Source: Rhodospirillaceae bacterium (GTDB lineage Bacteria; Pseudomonadota; Alphaproteobacteria; UBA9219). Taken from it: 5,368 bases of DNA. The first letter of the stretch is position 1. Every line of letters begins with the position of its first letter. The DNA lies in NCBI GenBank assembly GCA_003504035.1, contig DOBW01000105.1, forward strand, positions 1 through 5,368. The letters run 5' to 3'. Positions 1 through 5,368 of the stretch are shown here, piece by piece. The translations under genes were made by a program, and so were the position numbers. The notes below the pieces were generated by a model. That model had not been told where the DNA came from, searched no databases, and was given only the letters and a program-made list of their open reading frames with translations.

Positions 1-71
1 AGAAATGTTATTCTCTACCTCCATCACCACACGACAAAAAACAAGAAAAAAGAACCTGTTGAGCGTTATTT

Positions 72-1280
72 ATGGACAATCCCTGCACCCCTTTTGTTAT
101 CCTTAACCCCCATGTCGGTGATTGGCTCGCCGAACCCTTAAGCTTTCGCCTACTTCGCCGCCGTGCTTTGCGAAAATATGGCTATCTTCTTGACGCACCA
201 CGCGAGCACGGACAGCGCATTCCTGTTTTAATCTGCGGCACTTTGTCCGGCCTTGTTCCATCAACCCTCTTTTCGTATCTTCCTGCTTTTGTGCGCGAAA
301 AATGGCTTTCTCTTGAGCTGAAATTATGGAGAAAAATAAATGACGCAGATCATCTCGATTTCTATTTTGCGCCTGAAGAAAAGCTCTTGCAAAAACCTCT
401 CATTATTTTCAGTTGGAAAAACTGTGAAGGCGCAGCATTCGATAAACGACTCGCTATTATCAAAAAGTTTTCGCACGTCATTGGAAATCTTAGCCACTAT
501 TTTGTAAACACCGCAATCAAAGCACACAATCTAAACCGTATCCCTAATCTTTCTTTGTGGAGCGAGAGCGATCTTCAAAACAATCCCTATTTTCAAAACT
601 TTTTCGGATGGTATAAAAAACCGGTTATAGTTGTGCCTTTCTGTGTCGCACCGCGTTTTAGCCTTCCTGAAAAACAAAAGGAGCGTGACAAGAAATGTGT
701 TGCAACAGGATCTTTTCATTTCCTACCAGATGAAAAACCGCGCTGCGTCTATGAAGATTTTATGCGCTTTTTCGGAACAACCAACTATCACTTCGTGCGC
801 AGCGATCTTTATCAGCGCCGCGCACAGCCGCGCATCAAAGAAAATATCAACGTCCTTTCCGCGCCTTATCGTGAAAAGAAAAGCAGCCTTTCAAACTGGT
901 CGCAAAGAATCCTAGGCGCTGGACAAAAAAACTATTTCGCCATTGACATTGTTGATGTTTATCAAACACACCTTTTTGCTGTTGTCGGCGAAGAACGCAG
1001 CGGAAATCCTGGTATTGGCATCTTTGAAGCCATGGCTTGCGGTGCCATACCCATTATCAAAACGTCCTGTTATGAAGGCTTGGGCCTGTCCGTTAGCAAA
1101 AACTGCTTGTCTTATGAAGGAGATGTTGACTCTCTCCTTGCCTCTGTTCAAAAAGATGAGGCAAATCTTCTAACGCTACAAAAAGAATCTTCAGCTTATA
1201 TCAAAGAACATTGCCGCACCGAAAAAACATATAACAAATTTTTGACTTTTGTTGCCCCAAGAGAAAGCACAAACACATGA
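72..1280 (+). CDS. GT-B-like glycosyltransferase (GT4/exostosin-like C-terminal domain)
   Basis: This 402-residue protein is probably a cytoplasmic glycosyltransferase of surface-polysaccharide synthesis. The best evidence is the C-terminal half. Residues 183-217 run from a hydrophobic strand (PVIVVPF) to VATGSF, like the start of a GT-B C-terminal Rossmann domain. Residues 301-330 (LFAVVGEERSGNPGIGIFEAMACGAIPII) match the nucleotide-sugar binding segment of GT4 and exostosin-type (GT47) enzymes, where a Glu precedes an A-x-x-x-G-x-x-P-V/I stretch. The canonical GT4 EX7E pair is not intact: Glu319 is present, but the position eight residues earlier is Gly311, and the nearest acids are Glu307 and Glu308. 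The N-terminal half (1-180) is not recognisable by eye. The ATG at 72 is the first possible start, because an in-frame TGA lies at 60-62 and the next Met is near residue 231. Its ribosome site is weak (GAG at 61-63). The stop overlaps the next start by four bases. Donor and acceptor are unknown. Confidence 0.75.
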   Translation: MDNPCTPFVILNPHVGDWLAEPLSFRLLRRRALRKYGYLLDAPREHGQRIPVLICGTLSGLVPSTLFSYLPAFVREKWLSLELKLWRKINDADHLDFYFAPEEKLLQKPLIIFSWKNCEGAAFDKRLAIIKKFSHVIGNLSHYFVNTAIKAHNLNRIPNLSLWSESDLQNNPYFQNFFGWYKKPVIVVPFCVAPRFSLPEKQKERDKKCVATGSFHFLPDEKPRCVYEDFMRFFGTTNYHFVRSDLYQRRAQPRIKENINVLSAPYREKKSSLSNWSQRILGAGQKNYFAIDIVDVYQTHLFAVVGEERSGNPGIGIFEAMACGAIPIIKTSCYEGLGLSVSKNCLSYEGDVDSLLASVQKDEANLLTLQKESSAYIKEHCRTEKTYNKFLTFVAPRESTNT

Positions 1281-3067
1281 TAGACGCCTCAACACGCATT
1301 TCTGTCGTTTTCCAAGGCCCGCTTGCGCGCGACTTCACAAAGCTCGCCGCCAACACCTCTTTTTTGCGTGAACACCTTCCCAATGTTGAAGTTATTTTCT
1401 CCGGCTGGAAGGGTGAGCTAACACCCAATCAAAAAGAAAATTTGGGTGGAAAAATTGTCGAGATGGAAGATCCCGGCCCCAATTACGCGGACCCCATCAC
1501 AGGCGTACAGCACAACGTAGAACGTCAAGCCGCTTCAACCTGCGCCGGAATCAAAGCCGCAACGGGCACTTATGTTGCTAAAATGCGCTCTGATATCATG
1601 ATTAAAAATCTCAATTTTTTCCAAAATCTAGAAAACGACACCATCCGTGTTCTGGATATAGGAACCATGGACCCCGCCAAAATACCTTATCTTTTCCACG
1701 CTTCTGACATGGCCCAAATCGGGCCACGTGAAATTATGCTTGATTTGTGGAGCTTTTCTGGCACCTACGAAACTCATCGCCCTTTAAGTGACATCTTGCG
1801 CGGAAAACTCCTTTTGGGGCAAACAGGAATGCGCTGCACAAGACTTTCAGTCGAGCAGGAAATTATCTTAAACTGGGCGCAGCGCAAAGGACATGATGTT
1901 CATTTACGTTGGATTGACGAAAACACTTTTAATTTAGCCCACCTAAGTGAACAATTTATTTCTGAGCATTTTAAGATTATGCCTTATGTAGAAACGGGAC
2001 TTACGCTTCCTCCACATATTGTTTTTGGCTTTAACGATTGGTATTATAATCAAGAAACACTAGACAAAATATCAACAAACACAACACCTCAAGCCTATCA
2101 AGAACGCTACGAACAAATCCGATACAATAAGTTACGCACCTGTGTAACTCATGATTTATTTATAAAGGGAATATTGCTTATCGCCTTATACCCTTTAATC
2201 ATGCTGATAAAATCAGTCTTTCCGGCATGGCTGACCATAACAAAGAGAAAAACGAAAGACTTTGATATGTCACCTCAGGAAATGCGTATCTATATGTCTT
2301 CCTTTGATGACTATAACGATCTATGGCCTCCTTTTTTCAAGGCTTTCTTTCATTTTTGGCCTGATTGTCCTTTTCCTGTTTCACTGGGAGCCTGTGAAAA
2401 AGCTTATCCTGATGACCGCGTTAAAACGCTACACGCCTTCCCGCATAAAAACTGGTCTTCACGCGCTCTAGAGCATCTCGCCCAAATGAAAGAACCCTAT
2501 GTTCTTATGACACTGGATGATTTTATTCTGCGCTCACCTGTTCGCACAGAAACAATTACATCTGTCTTGAAGCAGATGAAAATTTTAAATCTTCTCGCCA
2601 TACGTCTCTATGCCGAACCTGGGCCACAAATTGCAATCAACGGCTACCCGATGATTGGCATCATGGGTGTTGGACAGCAAAACAGAACATCAACGCACGC
2701 CACCATATGGCATCGAGAAACGCTCATTTCTGTTATACGGGAAGGCGAAAGTCTTTGGGAGTTTGAGATTAATGCAGCCCTTCGAACGCTTCAATTTGCC
2801 AATCAAGTTGGTGGCACATGGAAAACTATCATGGATTACCATATGGGCGTTGCCAAAGGTCGCTGGCTCTATACACCCGCACAAATTCTTATGCGCCAAG
2901 GGTTCTTGGACAATCCGCCACCGCGCCCTGTGATGACACGCAAAGAAGAAATTCGCGCTACATTCCTTTTAGTTTTAAACAAAACAGCACAGCGCCTCAC
3001 ACCTTTGCGCTGGCGGCAATGGCTAAGGAGCACTTTCTTCTCGGACAAATATAATTTTAGTGAATAA
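1277..3067 (+). CDS. WavE-domain protein fused to a second glycosyltransferase-like domain
   Basis: This is a 596-residue two-part protein. Residues 1-~250 look like the WavE family, known from Vibrio cholerae LPS core synthesis: ISVVFQGPL near the start, a REHLPNVEVIFSGWKG segment at 31-46, and KMRSD at 102-106. Residues ~335-540 resemble a separate group of capsule/LPS glycosyltransferase-like proteins: YMSSFDDYNDLWPPFF (339-354), a FWPDCPFPV segment, YVLMTLDDFIL (408-418) with a DD pair in the DXD position, ATIWHRETL (475-483) and WEFE (494-497). Between them, residues 294-321 form a hydrophobic stretch with two lysines that could anchor the protein to the inner membrane. The inferred role is a dual-activity or scaffolded transferase adding two sugars to a lipid-linked glycan. 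The start overlaps the upstream stop (ATGA, 1277-1280), with GAGAAAG at 1261-1267 as a plausible ribosome site, so translation is probably coupled. The 3' end overlaps the convergent gene by 11 bases. The WavE call is good; the activity of the second half is inferred. Confidence 0.83.
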   Translation: MIDASTRISVVFQGPLARDFTKLAANTSFLREHLPNVEVIFSGWKGELTPNQKENLGGKIVEMEDPGPNYADPITGVQHNVERQAASTCAGIKAATGTYVAKMRSDIMIKNLNFFQNLENDTIRVLDIGTMDPAKIPYLFHASDMAQIGPREIMLDLWSFSGTYETHRPLSDILRGKLLLGQTGMRCTRLSVEQEIILNWAQRKGHDVHLRWIDENTFNLAHLSEQFISEHFKIMPYVETGLTLPPHIVFGFNDWYYNQETLDKISTNTTPQAYQERYEQIRYNKLRTCVTHDLFIKGILLIALYPLIMLIKSVFPAWLTITKRKTKDFDMSPQEMRIYMSSFDDYNDLWPPFFKAFFHFWPDCPFPVSLGACEKAYPDDRVKTLHAFPHKNWSSRALEHLAQMKEPYVLMTLDDFILRSPVRTETITSVLKQMKILNLLAIRLYAEPGPQIAINGYPMIGIMGVGQQNRTSTHATIWHRETLISVIREGESLWEFEINAALRTLQFANQVGGTWKTIMDYHMGVAKGRWLYTPAQILMRQGFLDNPPPRPVMTRKEEIRATFLLVLNKTAQRLTPLRWRQWLRSTFFSDKYNFSE

Positions 3068-3884
3068 CAGGATCATCCTGTTTTTTTCTAAACCGTGTAA
3101 AGACTCCGCCACAGCCTAAAAGAAAATAACAGAAAACCTTGAGAGCCAAAGACGCTTTGATCTGCACAGAAAGGTCCGGCCAAAATTCTTTGAGTGTGCG
3201 CCAATGCCCGCGCGCTAATCTAAATCCGCGCAAAAGAAAGGCTTTTTTCGAAGAAAGCCTCCCTTCATGGTCCGTATAATAGCGCCGCAACGGCAAAGGC
3301 AAAATGACACCAGCACCATGACGTTTCATAATGCGCAAACACCCAAGCCCTTCAAAGCCACGTAAATCATCGTCATAAGGCATCTGGAAATCTATATCAC
3401 GGCGAATAAGCGTAAGAACCTCACCATAGTTTGCATTTTTAAAATACCGCGCAGGGTCCCAAATAATAGGATCATGATAGGACTGCCCTACCAAAGAACC
3501 GTCCGGCTTTACACACCGAAAACAAAGAATGGGAACTTCCGGAAACTCTTTTATAGCTTCGGGCAAGGCGGTGGCTTTTTCCGGCAAAAGCTCATCATCG
3601 GAATCTAAAAAACACACCCACGCACCACGCGAAGCCATAAAGCCTGTGTTTTTTGCTGCCGTAACACCTTGGTTTTTAAGATGCGCCAAAAGACGCAAAC
3701 GCCCTCGCTCAATATCTAAAGAAAAATCACGCTGCAAAATATACAAAGAATCGTCAAAACTGCCATCATCCACAACAACAACTTCGCCATCTTGTAAGGC
3801 CGCACAAAACGCCAACGCCGAGCGCACAGAACGCGTGATTAAATGAGGGCGCCGAAAAGAGGTAATGACAACACTGCACAACAT
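3057..3884 (-). CDS. Family 2 (GT-A) glycosyltransferase
   Basis: This 275-residue protein has the standard layout of a GT2 inverting transferase that moves a sugar from a nucleotide donor to a lipid-linked acceptor at the cytoplasmic membrane face. Visible motifs are SVVITSFRRPHL at the start (the usual first strand), EVVVVDDGS (34-42, nucleotide binding), NQGVTAAKNTG (71-81), and CFLDSDDELL (91-100) with the metal-binding DXD. GFEGL (176-180) sits where the ED/catalytic acid motif is expected, and RRYYTDHEGRLS (200-211) is typical of the family's C-terminal region. Residues 247-268 are hydrophobic then basic (ALKVFCYFLLG to FRKK), a likely peripheral membrane anchor. The start places the first beta strand at residue 4, as is usual. 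The ribosome site is weak: AGAAAG, plus-strand 3894-3899, nine bases upstream. The gene is transcribed against both neighbours, ends tail to tail with the WavE fusion and diverges from the wzy-like gene. Sugar specificity cannot be read. Confidence 0.92.
   Translation of the reverse strand: MLCSVVITSFRRPHLITRSVRSALAFCAALQDGEVVVVDDGSFDDSLYILQRDFSLDIERGRLRLLAHLKNQGVTAAKNTGFMASRGAWVCFLDSDDELLPEKATALPEAIKEFPEVPILCFRCVKPDGSLVGQSYHDPIIWDPARYFKNANYGEVLTLIRRDIDFQMPYDDDLRGFEGLGCLRIMKRHGAGVILPLPLRRYYTDHEGRLSSKKAFLLRGFRLARGHWRTLKEFWPDLSVQIKASLALKVFCYFLLGCGGVFTRFRKKQDDPVIH
3066..3087 (+). terminator. Rho-independent terminator of the plus-strand glycosyltransferase pair
   Basis: AACAGGAT (3066-3073), a single C, then ATCCTGTT (3075-3082) form a perfect inverted repeat. 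In RNA it would fold as a seven-base stem with a three-base loop, or a six-base stem with a five-base loop. The unbroken T run 3081-3087 begins within the last two stem bases and continues five bases past the stem. The hairpin starts on the last two bases of the TAA stop of the WavE-fusion gene. The whole structure also codes for the last residues of the convergent GT2 gene (around KQDDPVI). On the minus strand no T tract follows the hairpin, so it should act in one direction only. Confidence 0.72.
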
Positions 3885-3934
3885 TGTAATATGCTTTCTG
3901 GAGCTTCAAACGAACGCGACATCATAGGAATTTC
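3885..3934. promoter_or_regulatory. Short divergent intergenic gap between GT2 and wzy-like genes
   Basis: Fifty bases separate the two divergent start codons, so the 5' signals of both genes must lie here or run into the opposing coding sequence. The only clear element is the ribosome site of the wzy-like gene. No convincing -35/-10 pair can be placed on either strand at a usable distance. Regulatory content is therefore inferred from geometry, not from a recognised promoter. Confidence 0.3.
3925..3930 (+). promoter_or_regulatory. Ribosome binding site of the wzy-like gene
   Basis: TAGGAA contains a Shine-Dalgarno core (AGGA, 3926-3929) five bases before the ATG at 3935. This supports that start over the in-frame ATG at 3944, which would lie 14 bases from the same core. 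Confidence 0.6.
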
Positions 3935-5332
3935 ATGGACATTATGCAAACAAAGGACAAACCGCTCCTGAAGGGAGCCTTTCCGCCCCTTCTTCTGCTC
4001 TTTTGCCTAAGCTTCGCCAGTCTTTATGATTTTCATGTTGGCGTACGCCTCTTTGATCTTTTATCACTCGTCCTTTTGGGGATCGGTTTTTTTATGGTGC
4101 TTCTGTCATTCCGGCGAAGGCCGGAATCCAGTGACCTGCTGCCCAGAACGCAAAGAGTAAAGCTCTTTAAAAGACCTATCGGCCTTTGCATTCCTTTGAG
4201 ATTCTGGATTCCGGCCTTCGCCGGAATGACGAAAATTTTTAATTGGAATAACTCCAAAACAAACATCAAAGAAACCCTCTATAATATTCTCCCTTTTTTA
4301 CTTTTCGTGCTTTACGCTTTGTGGGGATGGATCAACCTCCATCACAGCTCAAGCCTCATCATGATTGTGCTGGCAGGCATAGGGCTTCTCATTACGCGCT
4401 TACCACAAAGCACAGCACAAAAAGTTATTGATTTTGTCCCGTGGCTTATTCTTTTTCATATGCTTCTTTTTGTATTTCAGGTTATTGCTTTTTATGGGTT
4501 TGCCGACAAGCTCGACTACCTTACCTTGGCAAGTAAGTCGCTTATAAACAGCCCCCTAAGCGATCTTGTTCCAACATCTTGGCTTCAGTTTCCTGAAAGC
4601 CGTATGGGACAACTTGGCCCCTACGCGCCTGTTATCTTGAGACCAACGGGCATCTTTCAAGAGCCTAATAATTATTGTGAAACAATGGTGCTGCTTTTGA
4701 TTATGATTATTGACAAAAAGAAGAGGGCTTGGTTGCGCTACATTACCTATGGCAGCATGCTGCTAAGCCAGTCCATGTACGGAAGCGGTGCCGCCCTTAT
4801 CCTTTTCTTTTTTGATACAATGATAAATAAGCGCTATAAATTCTTTCTAGGCCTCTGTTTGCTTGGCCTCATAGGTCTCAACATTCTTCTTTTTTTGGGA
4901 TATGGCTTTAATATATCATCCGTGTCTCGCATCCCAAACCTCATATCAGATACGTCTTTTCTTGAGCGTTATGTCGGATTGCAAATGGCACATGATCTTG
5001 GACTAACAAACACAACAGTCATACAAGATCACTGCCCTACCGATGCTTTGCCCTTTAAGCTTTTAGGTCATGGACTTAGTAGCGCTTATTTTGGCTTTTG
5101 CGTGGCCAAAAACGGAATGGCGCAATTCATCTATGCCACCGGCATTTTAGCGCCCATTATTCTCTTTTTGCTGTGGCGAAACTTGCGTCAAAACGTCTCT
5201 TTGCAAAAAGCGCTTACCCTTAGTCTTGGGCTTTTGTTGATGCTTCTATCCTACCCATTTTACACTTACCTATTCTTTTGGCTATGGTTAGGAATTTTAC
5301 TCTCAGCTTTTAAGCGCAAGATAATCGTTTAG
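3935..5332 (+). CDS. Wzy-like O-antigen/capsule polymerase, multi-pass membrane protein, interrupted in frame by a palindromic repeat
   Basis: This 465-residue, strongly hydrophobic protein has roughly 10-11 membrane segments, near 15-31, 37-58, 115-133, 138-154, 165-187, 248-259, 268-278, 284-296, 303-322, 396-414 and 425-459 (a pair). Wzy-type polymerases join lipid-linked repeat units at the periplasmic face of the inner membrane. Supporting motifs are RPTGIFQEPNNYCE (236-249), the family's characteristic R-x-x-G-x-F-x-E-P stretch after a long external loop (188-235), then SQSMYGSGAALI (278-289), a second long loop (323-395) with LLGHGLSS (376-383), and NGMAQFIYATGIL before the last helices. 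A WaaL-type O-antigen ligase is the main alternative, since the two share this fold. Residues ~58-99 are encoded by the 126-bp palindromic element. They fall in a basic loop between the second and third segments, predicted cytoplasmic by the positive-inside rule, which may be why the insertion is tolerated. Without them the protein would be about 423 residues, normal for the family. The last 30 bases overlap a convergent minus-strand gene. Confidence 0.85.
   Translation: MDIMQTKDKPLLKGAFPPLLLLFCLSFASLYDFHVGVRLFDLLSLVLLGIGFFMVLLSFRRRPESSDLLPRTQRVKLFKRPIGLCIPLRFWIPAFAGMTKIFNWNNSKTNIKETLYNILPFLLFVLYALWGWINLHHSSSLIMIVLAGIGLLITRLPQSTAQKVIDFVPWLILFHMLLFVFQVIAFYGFADKLDYLTLASKSLINSPLSDLVPTSWLQFPESRMGQLGPYAPVILRPTGIFQEPNNYCETMVLLLIMIIDKKKRAWLRYITYGSMLLSQSMYGSGAALILFFFDTMINKRYKFFLGLCLLGLIGLNILLFLGYGFNISSVSRIPNLISDTSFLERYVGLQMAHDLGLTNTTVIQDHCPTDALPFKLLGHGLSSAYFGFCVAKNGMAQFIYATGILAPIILFLLWRNLRQNVSLQKALTLSLGLLLMLLSYPFYTYLFFWLWLGILLSAFKRKIIV
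4105..4230. repeat. 126-bp palindromic repeat element (RPE/MITE-like) inserted in frame in the wzy-like gene
   Basis: The ends are perfect 27-base inverted repeats: 4105-4131, starting GTCATTCCGGCG, and 4204-4230, ending CGCCGGAATGAC. Each arm is itself a hairpin, ATTCCGGC-GAAG-GCCGGAAT at 4108-4127 and its complement at 4208-4227. The 72-base core (4132-4203) also pairs: GAACGCAAAG (4146-4155) matches CTTTGCATTC (4184-4193) at nine of ten positions, and AAAGAG (4152-4157) matches CTCTTT (4163-4168). The length is exactly 42 codons with no stop in the host frame. The frame-compatible minus strand is open too and reads VIPAKAGIQ and SLDSGLRRND, while the plus strand reads FWIPAFAGMT. These peptides recur in proteobacterial annotations as products of dispersed palindromic repeats. 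The behaviour resembles Rickettsia palindromic elements, which sit in frame inside genes, but family identity is unproven. No transposase gene or clear target duplication is visible. Confidence 0.88.
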
Positions 5333-5368
5333 ATCGTCCGGCGTTCCAAGACCATGCATGACATCTTC
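5303..5368 (-). CDS. C-terminal end of a possible sugar-phosphate nucleotidyltransferase (partial, runs off the window)
   Basis: Read on the minus strand from the right edge, 21 codons are open to a TGA at 5303-5305. The peptide includes MHGLGTPDDLNDYL and ends LALKS. A GTP(E/D)DL segment close to the C-terminus is common in NTP_transferase-fold sugar-nucleotide enzymes, for example RmlA-like and mannose-1-phosphate guanylyltransferase-like proteins, and would fit a polysaccharide locus by supplying an activated donor. The visible piece is too short for a firm assignment. The motif's quality, its position just before a stop and the cluster context make a real gene end more likely than chance. 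The gene converges on the wzy-like gene, and the two overlap by 30 bases (5303-5332). Confidence 0.55.
   Translation of the reverse strand, partial: EDVMHGLGTPDDLNDYLALKS

Noticed and set aside
1..71. Possible 3' tail of an upstream gene, open from the left edge to a TGA at 60-62 in the same frame as the first gene.
   Set aside because: All three plus frames stay open over this short A-rich stretch and none gives a recognisable peptide, so a gene end cannot be told from chance. No promoter is evident either.
1710..1726. A six-base GC-rich hairpin (TGGCCC / GGGCCA) inside the WavE domain.
   Set aside because: It lies mid-gene, has no T run and is short enough to arise by chance from codon use.
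3529..3846. A 105-codon plus-strand ORF antisense to the GT2 gene.
   Set aside because: It is a shadow of the GT2 coding sequence, whose conserved motifs are unambiguous; its own translation shows no recognisable family.
3886..3918. A weak minus-strand promoter candidate (TTCGTT, 17-base spacer, TATTAC) upstream of the GT2 gene.
   Set aside because: The -10 would sit almost on the start codon, so transcription would begin inside the coding sequence.
4101..4234. A possible target-site duplication flanking the palindromic element.
   Set aside because: The flanks (TTCT on the left, GAAA on the right) are partly complementary but not direct repeats, so no duplication can be claimed.
4033..4269. 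A 78-codon minus-strand ORF containing VIPAKAGIQ and SLDSGLRRND peptides.
   Set aside because: It is the reverse reading of the palindromic repeat plus the flanking wzy-like sequence. Such ORFs are commonly mis-annotated as hypothetical proteins, and it lies wholly inside a better-supported gene.
5306..5315. A small inverted repeat (GCTT-TT-AAGC) near the wzy-like gene end, considered as a terminator.
   Set aside because: It has only four pairs and a two-base loop, and is not followed by a T run on either strand.

Overview
The window is a piece of a surface-polysaccharide (LPS O-antigen, outer core or capsule) biosynthesis locus. It carries three glycosyltransferase genes, a Wzy-like polymerase gene and the tail of a gene that may encode a sugar nucleotidyltransferase. 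The lineage is probably Gram-negative and proteobacterial. The evidence is a WavE-type LPS synthesis domain, a Wzy-type polymerase, and a palindromic repeat whose translations carry the recurring peptides FWIPAFAGMT on one strand and VIPAKAGIQ and SLDSGLRRND on the other. I associate these peptides with proteobacterial genomes, including Alphaproteobacteria and Rickettsiales-type genomes. The moderately AT-rich composition fits, but nothing here fixes the taxon below phylum level.

Layout. Bases 1-71 hold no gene I can support. Two plus-strand genes follow: a GT-B-like glycosyltransferase (72-1280), and a large two-domain protein (1277-3067) whose ATGA start/stop overlap implies translational coupling. 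The second protein joins an N-terminal WavE domain to a C-terminal LDDF/WEFE glycosyltransferase-like domain through a hydrophobic segment. A rho-independent terminator begins on its stop codon and lies inside the 3' end of the next gene. That gene is a minus-strand GT2 transferase (3057-3884), whose last 11 bases overlap the end of the two-domain gene. A 50-base divergent gap then leads to the plus-strand Wzy-like polymerase (3935-5332). The polymerase tail overlaps, by 30 bases, the tail of a minus-strand gene (5303 to beyond the window) ending in a GLGTPDDL motif.

How the genes fit together. The inferred scheme is that the three glycosyltransferases add sugars to a lipid-linked repeat unit on the cytoplasmic face of the inner membrane. 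The Wzy-like protein would polymerise flipped units on the periplasmic face, and the minus-strand gene at the right edge may supply an activated sugar. No donor or acceptor sugar can be deduced from sequence alone.

The most notable feature is a 126-bp palindromic element with perfect 27-bp inverted ends (4105-4230). It sits in frame inside the wzy-like gene and adds about 42 residues to the loop between the second and third membrane segments without breaking the reading frame. The rest of the window is densely packed polysaccharide genes. I did not find convincing evidence for a wholly new system.
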